DNA from: Chitinivorax sp. B
GTDB lineage: Bacteria; Pseudomonadota; Gammaproteobacteria; Burkholderiales; SCOH01
Direction: 5' to 3'
NCBI RefSeq assembly: GCF_005503445.1
Contig: NZ_SCOH01000034.1
Location: 1 to 61,116 of the forward strand
DNA length: 61,116 nucleotides
The translations under genes and the position numbers were made by a program. Below, piece by piece: positions 18,285-27,718 of the stretch; within the stretch, counting starts at the first letter, position 1; each line of letters starts with the position of its first letter. The notes below the pieces were generated by a model. That model searched no databases, was not told the origin of the DNA, and worked only from the letters and a program-made list of their open reading frames with translations.

Positions 18285-20657
18285 TCAGTTGCGCAGCGGC
18301 TTGTTGTTCTGCAGCATGTAGAAGATCCGCTCTTGCGATTTCGGATGCTTCAACAGGCTGATGAATGCCTTGCGCTCCAGGTCGAGAACCCATTGTTCGT
18401 CTACCAGCGTACCCGCTTCAACATCACCACCGCTCATTACGTCAGCAATGGTCGCAGCGATGTGATAATCGTGCTCGCTGATGAAGTTACCTTCCTTCAT
18501 ATTGGTCAACTGACCACGGATCGAAGCTGCACCTGCACGCCCAGCAACCGGGAATCCCTTCACCTTCAACGGTGCACGGTAGCCCGATTCGTACATAGCC
18601 AGTACTTGCTGCTTGGCAACGTGCAACAGTTCGTACTCATTGAATACAACCATGTCGGACTTGCGGATGTAACCGAACTCTTGACCTTCCTGTGCCGACG
18701 TACCTACCTTGGCAGTGGCAATCGCCATGAAGTAGTCAGTCAGTGACTTGAATACATCACCCTTGGCCTCCTGCGCCGCACGCAGTGCGAATTCCTTACA
18801 TCCGCCGCCACCTGGTAACAGACCAACGCCCACTTCCACCAGCCCAATGTAGGTTTCCAAGTGTGCAACGATCTTGTCGCAGTGCATGGCGAATTCGCAA
18901 CCACCGCCAAAGACATAGTTCTTGGTTGCAGCCACAGTCGGAACCTGGCTGTAGCGCAGACGCATGGAGGTGTTCTGGAACTGACGCACCATCTCGTCGA
19001 TTTGCTCCCACTGGCCAGCCATGAATGCCGGGCCCATGGACATCAAGTCCGCACCAACCGAGAACGGATCTTCGGTTTGCCAGATCACCAAACCCTTATA
19101 GCCCGCTTCAGCAAGGTCGATTGCCTTGTTGACAGCAGCCACGACATCCGGACCGATCGCATGTGCCTTGGATTTGAAGGAGATGATCAATACGCCATCA
19201 CCTTGGGTCCAGACGCGTGCGCCATCATTTTCGAATACGGTTTCACCGTAAACCGGTGCTGATTCGCCAACCAGACGGGCCGGGAACAGTTGACGCTGAT
19301 AAACCGGCAATGTGGAGCGCGGTACCAGTGCATTTTTGGTCGGGCTGTAAGAGCCAGCATCGCTGTGCAGCGTGTCACGCTCGAACACCCAAGCCGGCAA
19401 TGCGGCAGTCGCAATACCCTTACCTGCTGCGATATCCTCCTTGATCCATTCTGCAACTTGCTTCAAGCCAGCAGCTTGCCACGTTTCGAATGGTCCTTCA
19501 GACCAACCGAAGCCCCAACGAATCGCAAAGTCAACATCACGCGCATTGTCTGCAATGTCAGCCAAATGGAAAGCAATGTAATGGAACACGTCACGGAAGC
19601 ACGCCCACAGGAATTGGGCCTGCGGATGCTCGGACTCGCGCAAAGCTTTCAGCTTGGCAGTTACATCTTTGTTCTTCAGGATTTCTTTGACGCTGTCGTC
19701 GCCCTTGACGCCAGACTCAACATAGGTACCCGCTTTCGGGTCCAGAACCAGCTTCAGCTTGCCATCTTTTTTGTAGATACCCGCCTTGGCCTTTTGACCC
19801 AACGCACCAGCTTCAATCAGCTTGGTCAGCCATTCCGGGGACTTGAACAGCAGGTGCCAAGGATCATTCGGCAGGGTGTCCTGCATGGTCTTGACCACGT
19901 GGGCAAAAGTGTCCAGACCGACCACATCAGCGGTACGGAAGGTAGCAGATTTTGGACGACCCAGACGTGGGCCGGTCAGATCATCAACTACATCAAAACG
20001 GATACCAAACTTATCTGCATTGTGGATGCATGCCAGCATCGAGAATACGCCGATGCGGTTTGCAACAAAGTTTGGTGTGTCCTTGGCGCGTACCACACCT
20101 TTACCCAAGGTGGTCACCAGGAATTCTTCCAACTGATCCAGCTTACTGGCATCGGTATTTACACAAGGAATGATCTCAACCAGATGCATATAGCGTGGCG
20201 GGTTGAAGAAGTGGATACCGCAGAAGCGTGAACGCATGCTGTCTGGGCAACCTTCCGCCAGTTTGTTGATGCTGAGGCCGGAGGTGTTGGTTGCGAAGAT
20301 CGCATGTTCGTTCAGGAATGGCGCTACCTTCTTGTACAGATCCAGCTTCCAGTCCATGCGTTCAGCGATGGCTTCGATCACAACATCACATTCACGCAAC
20401 AGCTCGAGGTGCTGGTCATAATTCGCCGGAGTGATGAAATCGGCCTTTTCCTTGCGGCCGACAGGCGAAGGCTTCAGCTTCTTCAGATTGTCAATGGCTT
20501 TGAGTACGATACCGTTCGGGTTACCTTCCTTAGCTGGCAAATCGAACAGAACGGCCTCTACATTGGCATTGGCGAGGTGTGCGGCAATCTGCGCGCCCAT
20601 CACGCCAGCGCCGAGCACGGCCACCTTGCGTACCACGAATTTAGAAGTCTGAGACAT
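18285..20657 (-). CDS. 3-hydroxyacyl-CoA dehydrogenase/enoyl-CoA hydratase (FadB function, FadN-like domain order)
   Basis: This 790-residue bifunctional enzyme of beta-oxidation hydrates trans-enoyl-CoA and oxidises the 3-hydroxyacyl-CoA. The NAD-dependent dehydrogenase comes first (VAVLGAGVMGAQIAAHLA at residues 12-29, then FATNTSGLSIN and GIHFFNPPRYMHLVEI). The crotonase-type hydratase is C-terminal (FSVGADLMSM near 540, NYVFGGGCEF and GLVEVGVGLLPGGGG). This is the reverse of E. coli FadB and matches the FadN/YusL-type order. It is transcribed with fadA downstream and fadL upstream, each gap holding a hairpin. Confidence 0.93.
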   Translation of the reverse strand: MSQTSKFVVRKVAVLGAGVMGAQIAAHLANANVEAVLFDLPAKEGNPNGIVLKAIDNLKKLKPSPVGRKEKADFITPANYDQHLELLRECDVVIEAIAERMDWKLDLYKKVAPFLNEHAIFATNTSGLSINKLAEGCPDSMRSRFCGIHFFNPPRYMHLVEIIPCVNTDASKLDQLEEFLVTTLGKGVVRAKDTPNFVANRIGVFSMLACIHNADKFGIRFDVVDDLTGPRLGRPKSATFRTADVVGLDTFAHVVKTMQDTLPNDPWHLLFKSPEWLTKLIEAGALGQKAKAGIYKKDGKLKLVLDPKAGTYVESGVKGDDSVKEILKNKDVTAKLKALRESEHPQAQFLWACFRDVFHYIAFHLADIADNARDVDFAIRWGFGWSEGPFETWQAAGLKQVAEWIKEDIAAGKGIATAALPAWVFERDTLHSDAGSYSPTKNALVPRSTLPVYQRQLFPARLVGESAPVYGETVFENDGARVWTQGDGVLIISFKSKAHAIGPDVVAAVNKAIDLAEAGYKGLVIWQTEDPFSVGADLMSMGPAFMAGQWEQIDEMVRQFQNTSMRLRYSQVPTVAATKNYVFGGGCEFAMHCDKIVAHLETYIGLVEVGVGLLPGGGGCKEFALRAAQEAKGDVFKSLTDYFMAIATAKVGTSAQEGQEFGYIRKSDMVVFNEYELLHVAKQQVLAMYESGYRAPLKVKGFPVAGRAGAASIRGQLTNMKEGNFISEHDYHIAATIADVMSGGDVEAGTLVDEQWVLDLERKAFISLLKHPKSQERIFYMLQNNKPLRN

Positions 20658-20687
20658 AGCTTCCTCGAGGGTTGGACATTAATCATC

Positions 20688-20725
20688 TGGGCTTGGCGTC
20701 AACCCCATGGTGACCGCCAAGCCCA
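20688..20725 (-). other. Intercistronic hairpin between fadL and the fadB-type gene
   Basis: TGGGCTTGGCG (20688-20698) pairs with CGCCAAGCCCA (20715-20725), and the stem can continue with TCA/TGA past one bulged base. There is no U-tract on the minus strand. With the fadB-fadA hairpin, both gaps of this gene set carry a strong stem. Confidence 0.6.
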
Positions 20726-20770
20726 CGTTCATCGGGCTAGAAGATGCCCTGTTCATTCATGCCAGGTTGC

Positions 20771-22375
20771 TTAGAAGGCATGGTTAACCTGCAACCCGAC
20801 AATGCTTGCTTTTACGTCATACTCACCACGGATCGTACCGTTACTGCAGTTGCAGTTAGGGTCTGCCGGCCATTTGCCGTCATTGTTATCGGTGGAGTTG
20901 ATGGAACCAACATCGACACGCACCAGGCTGTAAGCCATATCAATCGACGTATTCTTGGACAAGCGCCAGTTAGCACCTACCGAGTACCATGTGCGATTGC
21001 CATCGGGGATACTGGCCGTACGGTTCGAATCCGTCACCGGAGAGCGATCCAGTTGCCAACCAAAACGCAGCATCCAGGCATCGTTCAGGCGCACATTGGT
21101 ACCAACGGAGAATTTGTTGGTATCAGTCCAGTGCTCTGGCGTAATGCTGTCAGGTGTGGTCGATTCGAAATCGATACGCAATTCCTGCAGGCGCGAATGG
21201 CGGGTACGAGTGTAATCAGCCATCACCGCCCAGGTATCATTGATTTGCTTGAAGAAGCCAAGCGACCATGACTCGGGGGTATCCACCCCCAGGCTTACAC
21301 GGGAATCTTCATGTCCAGCCGTTCCCGCCGCCGGGTTGAACGGTGCCGCAATCGCTTGTGCTGCACCTGCGCCAATCGGCAATGTAGTCCCGCCCAGAGA
21401 GTACGTGTAATTACGCACGGAATCCGGTGTGGTCCAATCAGCATCACCCTTCAACTTGTGCGAAATCTTGGAGCGATAGGACAATCCCAGGCGCGTAGTT
21501 GGATCGATCTCGAACAATACGCCAAAGTTATAGCCGAAGCCCCAATCGTCCCCCTTGACCGCAATGTAGCCATCGTATTCAGGGTTGGCGAATGCAGCGG
21601 AAGCTTTTGCTAGCATATCGCTCTGCACGCTTGCTGCCGCAACACGACCAGCTTGCTGAGCCTGTGCAGCACTACCACCTGCCGCAATAACTTGCTGTGC
21701 CGCCCCAGTCGCTGCCTGCGATGCTGCTGCCGGCATCGTCCGGACCAATGCGCCGGCAATCACGCCACCATAGTTCACCTTACGGCCCAACTTACCCTTC
21801 GCATACTGCATGGTCAGGCCGCCACCAACTGATACCATCGGGTTGATGCGATAAGCAAACGACGGGTTAAAAGCAAATGTTTTCACTTCTGTTTCAACCA
21901 CGTTGTAACGGCCAACCCAGTTCTCGTTGTAAGTGGTCTTGGACCCAAATGGAACAAAGGCACCCAGACCCACACTCATCTGATCATTGATTTTGTGACC
22001 AAAGTAAAAGTGGGGTACCGCAGTGCGTTCTGCAAATTTCCCACCTTCATTGGACCCGGTGGATTTAGCTTGCCCAAAAACAGTTGGCACAGCCGCAGCC
22101 AATGCGGGCGATGAAATGGTCGAACCTTCATCCTTGTAGGAGACGGTCGGGTTCACCACATTCAAGACCGCAGATACACTGGTACCGTTCAGCTTGGACA
22201 AGCCGGCCGGGTTATGGAAAATGGTTGAGGCATCAGCCGCTTCTGCACTGTTTGCATTGGCAACCCCTTGGCCCGCAGCACTTTGGGTTCCGAAGTGGTA
22301 GCCAGAAGCCAGTACAACTTGCGCACCGACCATGCCGATAGCCATCAGGGAAAAGCGGATTACGTTACGTTTCAT
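20771..22375 (-). CDS. fadL: Outer-membrane long-chain fatty acid transporter FadL
   Basis: This beta-barrel lets long-chain fatty acids cross the outer membrane. It has 534 residues from the ATG at 22375, preceded by AAGGAGA seven bases away; the frame is open 26 codons further without similarity. A signal peptide (MKRNVIRFSLMAIGMVGAQVV then LA) is followed by SGYHFGTQSAAGQGVANANS, the plug (N-terminal hatch) region, with the FadL signature IFHNPAGLSKL. An Ala/Gln-rich insertion lies at about 235-275. The protein ends in a hydrophobic strand finishing in Phe, as outer-membrane barrels do. It begins the fadL-fadB-fadA run. Confidence 0.93.
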   Translation of the reverse strand: MKRNVIRFSLMAIGMVGAQVVLASGYHFGTQSAAGQGVANANSAEAADASTIFHNPAGLSKLNGTSVSAVLNVVNPTVSYKDEGSTISSPALAAAVPTVFGQAKSTGSNEGGKFAERTAVPHFYFGHKINDQMSVGLGAFVPFGSKTTYNENWVGRYNVVETEVKTFAFNPSFAYRINPMVSVGGGLTMQYAKGKLGRKVNYGGVIAGALVRTMPAAASQAATGAAQQVIAAGGSAAQAQQAGRVAAASVQSDMLAKASAAFANPEYDGYIAVKGDDWGFGYNFGVLFEIDPTTRLGLSYRSKISHKLKGDADWTTPDSVRNYTYSLGGTTLPIGAGAAQAIAAPFNPAAGTAGHEDSRVSLGVDTPESWSLGFFKQINDTWAVMADYTRTRHSRLQELRIDFESTTPDSITPEHWTDTNKFSVGTNVRLNDAWMLRFGWQLDRSPVTDSNRTASIPDGNRTWYSVGANWRLSKNTSIDMAYSLVRVDVGSINSTDNNDGKWPADPNCNCSNGTIRGEYDVKASIVGLQVNHAF

Positions 22376-22583
22376 AAATGTCTCCTTCATACTAGTTCTC
22401 GCGCATTTTTCGTTCGAGGGCAGGCAAGCATACATCAATTCATGCGCCATCATTAGAGCAAACCCTCAATTTTTTAGATGCTCAATCGCACCTCGCGAGA
22501 CCCCCTCAGCCATAAGACATTGTTATCGATGAAACAAAACGTGGCTCAATCCAAATCAAATACAGCCCGCATCCAGCCTTGAT

Positions 22584-22994
22584 TTACCCTACCAACTGCG
22601 GCAATTCACGTGCATTGCCAGAGACATCGACAGCCACATAGGTCAGCATGGCCTCCGTCACCTTGACCACATTCACCAAATCTGGGTGCCTTTGAGCAAA
22701 TACTTCAACTTTGACCGTAATGGATGTCTTGCCAACACGTAAGCGTTCAACATAGAAGCTGACCAAGTCGCCCACATGCACAGGCTGATGAAACTGAAAA
22801 GCATTGACCGCCACAGTTGTCACCGCCCCTTGCGCACAACGTTGCGCTTCGATCGAGCCGGCAATATCCACCTGCATCATCATCCAGCCACCGAAGATTG
22901 CCCCTTGGGCATTCGCATCTGCCGGCATTGGCATGATGCGCATGATCGGCTGAGCATCCGGCAGGCAAGTATGAATATCTTGCTGATCCGTCAT
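22584..22994 (-). CDS. Acyl-CoA thioesterase, YciA-like hotdog fold
   Basis: This 136-residue single-hotdog thioesterase has the family sequence DANAQGAIFGGWMMMQVDIAGSIEA, in which the Asp/Asn-Gly region and the following helix form the active site, then AVNAFQFHQPVHVGDLVSFYV. YciA-type enzymes hydrolyse a broad range of acyl-CoAs and may set free CoA levels. A GGAG precedes the ATG. It lies 52 bases beyond the fadE stop on the same strand and could be the last gene of the psrA-fadE transcript. Confidence 0.9.
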   Translation of the reverse strand: MTDQQDIHTCLPDAQPIMRIMPMPADANAQGAIFGGWMMMQVDIAGSIEAQRCAQGAVTTVAVNAFQFHQPVHVGDLVSFYVERLRVGKTSITVKVEVFAQRHPDLVNVVKVTEAMLTYVAVDVSGNARELPQLVG

Positions 22995-23046
22995 TGTGTT
23001 CTCCTGTCACCGCATAGGTATTGATAAGCGATGCACGTCCCTGCGG

Positions 23047-25500
23047 TTAGACCGGCTGGCGTTCGAATAATTGCGTATCGTGCTGCGTCAGTTGCATATC
23101 GAAGTCATCCACCATGATCACCTGACGCTTGAGCCAGCGAGCCCGCTTGACTGCATCAAACTCAGCCTGGGAGATCACGCCATTGTCGAGCGCCTCTTGT
23201 AGTCGCAATGTAGTTGCGACTTCCTTCAACGTGCCTTCACGTTGCGCTTTGCGCAGTCTGTTCTCGATGGCATCTGTCTCAATCGTGGCTTGTAATGCTG
23301 GGGCCAGTACTCCAATCGGATCACGCTCATCTTTAGAGATGTAGATACCTTGAGTCAGACGATTACGTGTGCCTCCTGGCTGCATCATCAAACCCGCCAC
23401 CTTCGTTCCCAATTTGTCACAAGGTGGTTTGAATTGCATACCCAGCGGGAAAATGACCTGGCGCAGCACCCAGGCCAGCGGACGATTAGGTAGGTTGGCT
23501 AGAAAGCCATCAATCGCCTGCTGTACATCATAGAGCGCGGACTCCACCGCCCATTGCAACAGTGGCATATCCTCAAGTGTATTGCCTTCATCGGCATAAC
23601 GCTTCAAAGCTGCGGTTGCTAGATACAACCCGGACAACATATCCCCCAATCGAGCCGACAACTTTTCGCGGAACTTCAATGTACCGCCCAGCGAGAACAT
23701 GGCCATATCAGACAGCAAAGCAAATGCACTTGAGAAACGGGTGACATCACGATAGTAACGCGCATGCGGACCAGTAACGGGGCTGCCAACAATTCTGGCG
23801 CCTGTCATGCCCAACACCAGCGAGCGAATCAGGTTGCTACCGACAAATCCCAGATGTCCGACGAATGCGTCGTCAAAATCAACCGCATCATTTGCCATCG
23901 CAGCACGCATTTCCCGCAATACATAAGGATGGCAACGGATTGCACCCTGACCATAGATGATCATGCTGCGAGTCAAGATGTTCGCGCCCTCGACAGTGAT
24001 GGCGATTGGAATGGCCTGATAGCCACGTGCCAAATAGTTGCGGGGGCCAACCACGACCGCCTTGCCCCCATGCACATCCATCGCGTCATTCAGTGTTTTG
24101 CGCATGCGCTCGGTGTTGTGGTATTTGAGTACAGCAGATAGTACGGACGGCTTCTCGCCAGTATCCAACCCCACCAATGCCAGACGCTGTGCCGCATCCA
24201 TTTGATAGGTGTAACCGCCGATACGGGCCATGGCTTCATCCACGCCCTCAAACTTACCAATTGCCAAGCCAAATTGATCGCGAATACGGGCATAAGCGCC
24301 GGTCACATAAGATGCCAGCTGACCAGATGCCACAGACATGGCCGGCAACGAGATGCAACGGCCAACCGACAGGCACTCAACCAGCATCCGCCAGCCTTGA
24401 CCTGCGTATTCACGACCACCAATGATCCACTCAAGTGGTATGAATACATCTTTACCCCAGGTTGGGCCATTCATGAACACCGCACCACCTGGCCAATGAC
24501 GACGGCCAATGCTCACACCTTCATGCTCAGTTGGAACCAAGGCACACGTGATACCCACATCGTCTTTGTCTCCCAGCAGATGATCTGGGTCGTACAGCTT
24601 GAACGCCAAACCAAGAATGGTGGCAATAGGTGCCAACGTAATCCAACGTTTTTCCCAGCTGACACGAATGCCCAATACATTCTCATGGTACTGGCCGGTG
24701 CGGGGATCGGTGTAATCACCTTTGCAGACGATGCCATAATCTGGAATACCACCTGCATCTGATCCGGCATAGGGGCTTGTCAAAGCAAAGCACGGGATCT
24801 CGATCCCTTTTGCCAAGCGCGGCAAATAGTAGTTCTTTTGCGCTTCGGTACCATAGTGTTGCAACAACTCGCCAGGGCCCAGGGAGTTTGGCACCATGAC
24901 TGAGACAGCTGCCGAGCCACCGCGGCTGGCGATCTTTGTCACCACTCTGGCATGACCATAATTGGAGAACTCCAATCCGCCATACTGCTTTTTGACGATC
25001 ATGCCAAGAAAGCCATTGTCTTTGATGAACTGCCACATTTCCGGCGGCAGATCCTTCAATTCATGAGTAATCTTCCAGTCATCAATCATCCCGCAGAGTT
25101 GTTCGGTCGGGCCATCGATAAAGGCCTGCTCTTCTGCCGATAACTTTGGAGCGGGAAAAGTGTGCAGCTTCTGAAAATCCGGCTTGCCAGAGAACAGATC
25201 GCGATCCCACCATACCGTACCGGCATTGATCGCCTCTTGCTCAGTCTGCGACATAGCTGGCGTAATTTTCTTGAACAGGGCGAAGATCGGCCCGGTCAGC
25301 ACGGCACGACGTAAAGACTTGACATTCAAAAGTACCGCCAGCGAAGAAGCCAAGGCAATCCACAACCAGCCGCAAGTCAACGCAAACGAAACGTAAGCTG
25401 CACCTGCCAACAAAGCAGCAGACCAGACAATCAACGGCGCACGCAGGTAACCCAATACCAGCACAACGATGACAGGAATCAATATATATAAGAGCAACAT
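23047..25500 (-). CDS. fadE: Acyl-CoA dehydrogenase FadE
   Basis: This FAD enzyme performs the first oxidation of beta-oxidation, passing electrons through ETF to the ETF-quinone oxidoreductase encoded near 59 kb. The 817-residue size is that of the large FadE type (E. coli 814). Two N-terminal hydrophobic segments (residues 1-60) suggest membrane association. The catalytic core follows with FALTSPYAGSDAGGIPDYG and MDVHGGKAVVVGPRNYLARGYQAIPIAITVEGANILTR-type sequence in the C-terminal half (residues about 480-520). AGGAAG precedes the ATG. It lies 28 bases after psrA on the same strand, so it is probably co-transcribed with its own regulator. Confidence 0.94.
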   Translation of the reverse strand: MLLLYILIPVIVVLVLGYLRAPLIVWSAALLAGAAYVSFALTCGWLWIALASSLAVLLNVKSLRRAVLTGPIFALFKKITPAMSQTEQEAINAGTVWWDRDLFSGKPDFQKLHTFPAPKLSAEEQAFIDGPTEQLCGMIDDWKITHELKDLPPEMWQFIKDNGFLGMIVKKQYGGLEFSNYGHARVVTKIASRGGSAAVSVMVPNSLGPGELLQHYGTEAQKNYYLPRLAKGIEIPCFALTSPYAGSDAGGIPDYGIVCKGDYTDPRTGQYHENVLGIRVSWEKRWITLAPIATILGLAFKLYDPDHLLGDKDDVGITCALVPTEHEGVSIGRRHWPGGAVFMNGPTWGKDVFIPLEWIIGGREYAGQGWRMLVECLSVGRCISLPAMSVASGQLASYVTGAYARIRDQFGLAIGKFEGVDEAMARIGGYTYQMDAAQRLALVGLDTGEKPSVLSAVLKYHNTERMRKTLNDAMDVHGGKAVVVGPRNYLARGYQAIPIAITVEGANILTRSMIIYGQGAIRCHPYVLREMRAAMANDAVDFDDAFVGHLGFVGSNLIRSLVLGMTGARIVGSPVTGPHARYYRDVTRFSSAFALLSDMAMFSLGGTLKFREKLSARLGDMLSGLYLATAALKRYADEGNTLEDMPLLQWAVESALYDVQQAIDGFLANLPNRPLAWVLRQVIFPLGMQFKPPCDKLGTKVAGLMMQPGGTRNRLTQGIYISKDERDPIGVLAPALQATIETDAIENRLRKAQREGTLKEVATTLRLQEALDNGVISQAEFDAVKRARWLKRQVIMVDDFDMQLTQHDTQLFERQPV

Positions 25501-25528
25501 GGCACATCTTCCTACTTAAAATACTGGG

Positions 25529-26218
25529 CTATTGCGGGTTTTGTTGATTTTGCATACCTTCAACGTGCCGAATACCTGGGGCGGTCAGCCCAGCCACAAC
25601 ATAGGGCACCAGGTAATTCACCACCTGTTGTGGATCTCGGGAACCAGGCACGTGACTCTTCATGAACAACTTCACCACGTCGTTGCCAGCAAAGGCATAA
25701 AAGACGGTGCCCAACGCGAAATGCAGGCGCCACAACACTTCTTCGGTATTCAAATGCGGCAAGGCTCGCTTCAAGGCTGCACTGTAAGCCTCCAGCACTG
25801 CGTGATAGTGACGGGGCAACATCTCGCGCAATGCCTGGTGCGGTTCGGAAAACACGCGTGACATCAATCGAATGAACATCAGGCCACCGCGCGCGGGATC
25901 TTTTGCCATTCGAAGTGCTGGCTGCAAGAAAGCTGACACGATCCCCTGCACATCCAGCCCACCATCACCAGCATGCGTTTGAGCGTATTCCAGCTCCTGA
26001 AGACATTCCTGGTTATAAGGCGCCAACCGACGCGATATCACGCCTTGAAACAGAACTTCTTTCGAGCCAAAGTGATAATTGACCGCAGCAAGGTTCACTT
26101 CTGCCCGCTGTGTGATCATTCTGAGCGAGGTCGCCTCAAAACCATGCTCGACGAACAACACTTCGGCAGCATCCAAAATACGCGTAGCTGTGTCTCTATT
26201 GGTATCGGTGAGTGACAT
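25529..26218 (-). CDS. psrA: TetR-family fatty-acid-responsive regulator PsrA
   Basis: This 229-residue TetR protein has an N-terminal helix-turn-helix: RILDAAEVLFVEHGFEATSL, then RAEVNLAAVNYHFGSKEVLF. The NLAAVNYHFGSK stretch is shared with Pseudomonas PsrA, which represses beta-oxidation genes and is released by long-chain acyl ligands. The C-terminal ligand domain is less conserved. Two overlapping PsrA-consensus operators lie 26-52 bases upstream, indicating autoregulation. The fadE gene follows at once. Some betaproteobacteria use a related FadR-type TetR protein, but the operator sequence and the helix match favour PsrA. Confidence 0.88.
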   Translation of the reverse strand: MSLTDTNRDTATRILDAAEVLFVEHGFEATSLRMITQRAEVNLAAVNYHFGSKEVLFQGVISRRLAPYNQECLQELEYAQTHAGDGGLDVQGIVSAFLQPALRMAKDPARGGLMFIRLMSRVFSEPHQALREMLPRHYHAVLEAYSAALKRALPHLNTEEVLWRLHFALGTVFYAFAGNDVVKLFMKSHVPGSRDPQQVVNYLVPYVVAGLTAPGIRHVEGMQNQQNPQ

Positions 26219-26243
26219 CTCAGGTGGCGTGATAAATATTGAT

Positions 26244-26270
26244 CAAACGATTGTTTGAAACATACGTTTG
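26244..26270. promoter_or_regulatory. Two overlapping PsrA operators controlling psrA-fadE
   Basis: CAAACGATTGTTTG (26244-26257) and GAAACATACGTTTG (26257-26270) each match G/C-AAAC-N4-GTTT-G/C exactly and share one base. The arrangement repeats every 13 bases. They sit 26 bases upstream of the psrA start, where a repressor would cover the promoter. Confidence 0.82.
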
Positions 26271-26440
26271 CGCCAACACTTTGTCAACCGGAATCTGCAC
26301 CAACATTGCTTAGTCGCCATACCCTTCAATGCTCAATTCAGCCAGAATGCAACTTCTTTTCACAATGGCCGGTAATGTTCAGCAAGCCCGGCCGACAACT
26401 GCTATGCTGGTATCGACATAACGTGATATTCAATCCCATC

Positions 26441-27718
26441 ATGGCCGACACCACCAATGCGGAGTACATCACGCCGGACCAGTTATGTGCTGGGTTATAC
26501 ATTCACCTTGATTTGGGGTGGATGGATCACCCATTTCCACTGGGTAGTTTCAAGATCAAGAATGACGAACAAATTGAAACGATTCGTTCACTTGGACTGA
26601 ATCGCATCCGCTTTGATCCCCGCAAAAGCGACACGAAGCCACTACCCCGTCAAGCACAGCCAACCACACCGCCACCCCCACCCGTACCCGCACAGGACAG
26701 CCCTGCTATCCAGGCAAAAAAAGCACGCTTGGAGAAACTGAATCAGCAACGAACTGCTATCGCAGAATGCGAGAAAAAATTTCACGGTGCTGCCACCGCC
26801 ATCAAGAACATCACCCGCAACCTGTTCGCCCGTCCTGAAGAAGCGCTGCGAGAAGCCACCAAGCTGGTCGAAGGCATGGTGGATTCACTGCTATTGGATA
26901 AAGAAATTGCAATTCACTTGATGAGTGACAAAGTGGCCGGTGAAGAGGTGTACTTCCATTCACTGAACGTAGCAGTACTTGCCATGATGCTTGCAAAGGA
27001 GATTGGACTCCCAGCCGAGGACATTCGTGAATTGGGAATGGGGGCGATGTTCCACGACATCGGCAAAGTGGAAATCCCGGACAGAATATTGCTGAAAACC
27101 GAGCAATTGACCCATGCCGAACAGGAGTTACTACAACAGCACCCGATTTTTGGCCTGAAGATCGGAGCCAAGGTAGGTTTAAGCAAACGCGCAGCCGAGG
27201 TCGTACTACAACACCATGAATTTATTGACGGCACAGGCTACCCGTCACATCTTGCTGGCGATCAAATTGCACCTTTGGCAAAACTGCTATCCATTGTCAA
27301 CATGTATGACAATCTCTGCAATTGCCCCAATCCGGCCAACTCATTGACACCGCATGAGGCCCTTTCTCAGCTGTTTGCGCTGCATCGCAACCACTTCGAC
27401 GTCACCATGCTGAAGACATTCATCCGCTGCTTAGGCGTCTATCCACCGGGCTCCATCGTCAAACTGTCGAACGATGTGATAGGCATGATCCTGTCTGTCA
27501 ATTCATCCAATCCACTTAAGCCCTGCGTAGTCGTATTCGACCCGAATGTCCCCAAAACAGAGGCCATTATTGTTGATCTGGCCCAGGAAGATGACCTGTC
27601 GATTGTCGCCAGCATTCGACCGGGCCAGCTTCCACGACAAATCCATGACTACCTGAGCCCACGCAAGCGGGTCAATTATTACTTTGATGGTGCTTCCAGC
27701 GCCTCCAAAAAGACGTGA
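26441..27718 (+). CDS. HD-GYP domain protein with DUF3391 N-terminus, candidate cyclic-di-GMP phosphodiesterase
   Basis: This protein has 425 residues from the ATG at 26441. The N-terminus (ITPDQLCAGLYIHLDLGWMDHPF) matches the DUF3391 module that precedes many HD-GYP domains; a proline-rich linker and a short helix lead to the HD-GYP domain at about 140-390. H205-D206 lie in MFHDIGKVEIPDRIL, and HHEFIDGTGYPSHLAGDQIAP carries the GYP motif. All metal-binding positions I can check are kept, so it is probably active. The next gene, a hybrid histidine kinase, starts 32 bases inside its end, which couples the two. Confidence 0.9.
   Translation: MADTTNAEYITPDQLCAGLYIHLDLGWMDHPFPLGSFKIKNDEQIETIRSLGLNRIRFDPRKSDTKPLPRQAQPTTPPPPPVPAQDSPAIQAKKARLEKLNQQRTAIAECEKKFHGAATAIKNITRNLFARPEEALREATKLVEGMVDSLLLDKEIAIHLMSDKVAGEEVYFHSLNVAVLAMMLAKEIGLPAEDIRELGMGAMFHDIGKVEIPDRILLKTEQLTHAEQELLQQHPIFGLKIGAKVGLSKRAAEVVLQHHEFIDGTGYPSHLAGDQIAPLAKLLSIVNMYDNLCNCPNPANSLTPHEALSQLFALHRNHFDVTMLKTFIRCLGVYPPGSIVKLSNDVIGMILSVNSSNPLKPCVVVFDPNVPKTEAIIVDLAQEDDLSIVASIRPGQLPRQIHDYLSPRKRVNYYFDGASSASKKT

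Noticed and set aside
19290-20231. 313-codon open frame antisense to the fadB-type gene
   Set aside because: Antisense shadow of a highly conserved enzyme; composition is not protein-like.
22376-22583. PsrA site before fadL
   Set aside because: GAAACAAAACG at 22530 has only one half-site; no GTTT partner at a suitable distance.
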